Positions 6,044 to 6,480 of a stretch of DNA of 6,480 nt are shown here, one piece after another. This DNA comes from Thermocladium sp. UBA166 (GTDB taxonomy: Archaea > Thermoproteota > Thermoprotei > Thermoproteales > Thermocladiaceae), in assembly GCA_002508315.1 (NCBI GenBank), contig DAHE01000029.1, forward strand, positions 1 to 6,480, in the 5' to 3' direction. How positions within the stretch are numbered: the stretch's first letter is position 1; the number at the start of each line of letters is the position of its first letter. The translations under genes and the position numbers were made by a program. The notes beneath the pieces were generated by a model. It was given only the letters and a program-made list of their open reading frames with translations. It was not told the DNA's origin and made no database searches.

Positions 6044-6241
6044 TGAAGCGTGCCCCCGCCTTAATCAGCAATTCGCTTCCCAATCTTATTGCAGTCACCC
6101 CATAATTTTCCCTAAGGCATGGCCCCAGCATTACCCCCTCCCCCGCTTCATAATTCGTGGCCGTAAGCGCGTTGATTGAGCCAGCCTGTTCCTTCTGGCA
6201 ATAGCGACAATCGTTGAGGCGTCTTGGCTGGAAGGTAAAAA

Positions 6242-6248
6242 TTAAAAA
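6242..6248 (+). promoter_or_regulatory. TATA box of tRNA-Glu
   Basis: TTAAAAA, preceded by the A-rich GGTAAAAA, is centred 28 bases before the first base of the mature tRNA at 6273. Transcription would start within a few bases of the 5' end. Confidence 0.55.
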
Positions 6249-6272
6249 GGCATCAATCCAGTCGGTGTCAAA

Positions 6273-6364
6273 GCCCCGGTAGTATAGCCTGGTCAAGTAT
6301 GCGGGCCTCTCGAGCTTTTGGGCAAGGAAAGCCCGAAACCCGGGTTCAAATCCCGGCCGGGGCA
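6273..6364 (+). tRNA. tRNA-Glu (anticodon CTC) with a 17-base intron
   Basis: The acceptor stem is GCCCCGG/CCGGGGC (6273-6279 with 6357-6363), with discriminator A at 6364 and no encoded CCA. The D stem is GTAT/GTAT with G-U end pairs (6282-6285/6297-6300) and the loop contains GG. The anticodon stem is CGGGC/GCCCG (6302-6306/6331-6335) with loop CTCTCG plus A6330, and the anticodon CTC is at 6309-6311. The T arm is CCGGG-TTCAAAT-CCCGG (6340-6356). The loop closes only if 17 bases are removed between positions 37 and 38. The variable loop is then four bases (AAAC), one short of usual. The tRNA reads GAG codons. Confidence 0.95.
6313..6329 (+). other. tRNA-Glu intron at the canonical 37/38 position
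   Basis: The intron begins after G6312 (position 37) and ends before A6330 (position 38); a one-base shift gives the same mature tRNA. A bulge-helix-bulge can be drawn. The bulges are C36-G37-a and aaA, and the central helix is CUCU (32-35) with AAGG (6324-6327), including one G-U and one C-A mismatch. An inner GC/GC pair closes the UUUUGG loop. It should be removed by the archaeal tRNA splicing endonuclease. Confidence 0.8.
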
Positions 6365-6388
6365 TCACTGCTTCTCAGAAGGAAAAGC

Positions 6389-6397
6389 TAAAAAATA
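6389..6397 (+). promoter_or_regulatory. TATA box of tRNA-Ser
   Basis: TAAAAAATA is centred 26 bases before the first base of tRNA-Ser at 6419 and lies in the 54-base spacer after tRNA-Glu. The second tRNA therefore has its own promoter. Confidence 0.5.
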
Positions 6398-6418
6398 CCG
6401 CCTTGATTTGGGAAATGA

Positions 6419-6480
6419 GCCGGGGTGGCCGAGTTGGCCCAAGGCGCGGGCCTGCTAAGTCCGTCCCCGCAAGGGGGCCC
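6419..6480 (+). tRNA. tRNA-Ser (anticodon GCT), 3' end cut by window
   Basis: The acceptor 5' strand is GCCGGGG (6419-6425). The D stem is GCC/GGC (6428-6430/6443-6445) around a GG-containing loop. The anticodon stem is CGGGC/GTCCG (6447-6451/6459-6463) with loop CTGCTAA, giving anticodon GCT at 6454-6456. A long class II variable arm, CCCC-GCAA-GGGG (6465-6476), confirms a Ser-type tRNA. No intron is seen up to the edge; the T arm and acceptor 3' strand lie beyond the window. Confidence 0.93.

Noticed and set aside
6041..6090. TGATGA overlapping the citrate synthase stop as a C box of a C/D guide RNA
   Set aside because: The purine before UGAUGA is missing, and no CTGA D or D' boxes occur at suitable spacing.
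5979..6368. Minus-strand frame beginning MMPRPGFEPG as a gene
   Set aside because: Its first ~30 residues are the antisense of tRNA-Glu, a well-known false-gene pattern, and its end is antisense to citrate synthase. Only the middle part is mentioned, as a possible relic.
1..6480. CRISPR array, rRNA, complete insertion sequence or replication origin
   Set aside because: No regularly spaced repeats, rRNA-like sequence, full transposase gene or origin-type repeat cluster is visible.

Overview
The window reads as chromosome of a hyperthermophilic crenarchaeon (Thermoproteota), most likely Thermoproteales. This is inferred from archaeal TATA boxes sitting about 26 bases upstream of start codons (leaderless genes), an archaeal tRNA with a short intron next to the anticodon, no encoded CCA tail, heavy AGG/ATA codon use, and an archaeal-type citrate synthase. 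Genus cannot be fixed from the sequence alone.

Layout. Bases 2-127 (+) hold the possible 3' end of an unrecognised gene. A carboxylesterase of the hormone-sensitive-lipase family follows on the minus strand (140-1072). It shares a divergent promoter region with a plus-strand membrane-anchored, cysteine-free surface protein built of two homologous ~160-residue domains between Ser/Thr-rich segments (1237-2634). A convergent gap of about 170 bases separates this from a minus-strand double-hotdog acyl-CoA thioesterase (2804-3760). The 262-base divergent gap 3761-4022 is AT-rich and contains a hairpin resembling the right end of archaeal IS200/IS605 elements. Then come a HAD-family phosphoglycolate phosphatase (4023-4718, +) and citrate synthase (4853-6043, +), each with its own promoter. 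The window ends with two tRNA genes: tRNA-Glu(CTC) with a 17-base intron (6273-6364) and tRNA-Ser(GCT), cut by the window end (6419-6480).

How the genes work together. Each gene appears to be its own transcription unit, and there is no sign of an operon or a defence or biosynthetic cluster. Functions are housekeeping: ester hydrolysis, acyl-CoA hydrolysis, phosphoglycolate salvage, entry to the citric acid cycle, and translation. The less ordinary parts are the duplicated surface protein with near-identical DNA blocks between its domains, the solitary IS605-like hairpin with a possible tnpB relic elsewhere, the two-domain thioesterase with an asymmetric active site, and the relaxed splice motif of the tRNA-Glu intron. 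I do not see a clear new multi-gene system here.
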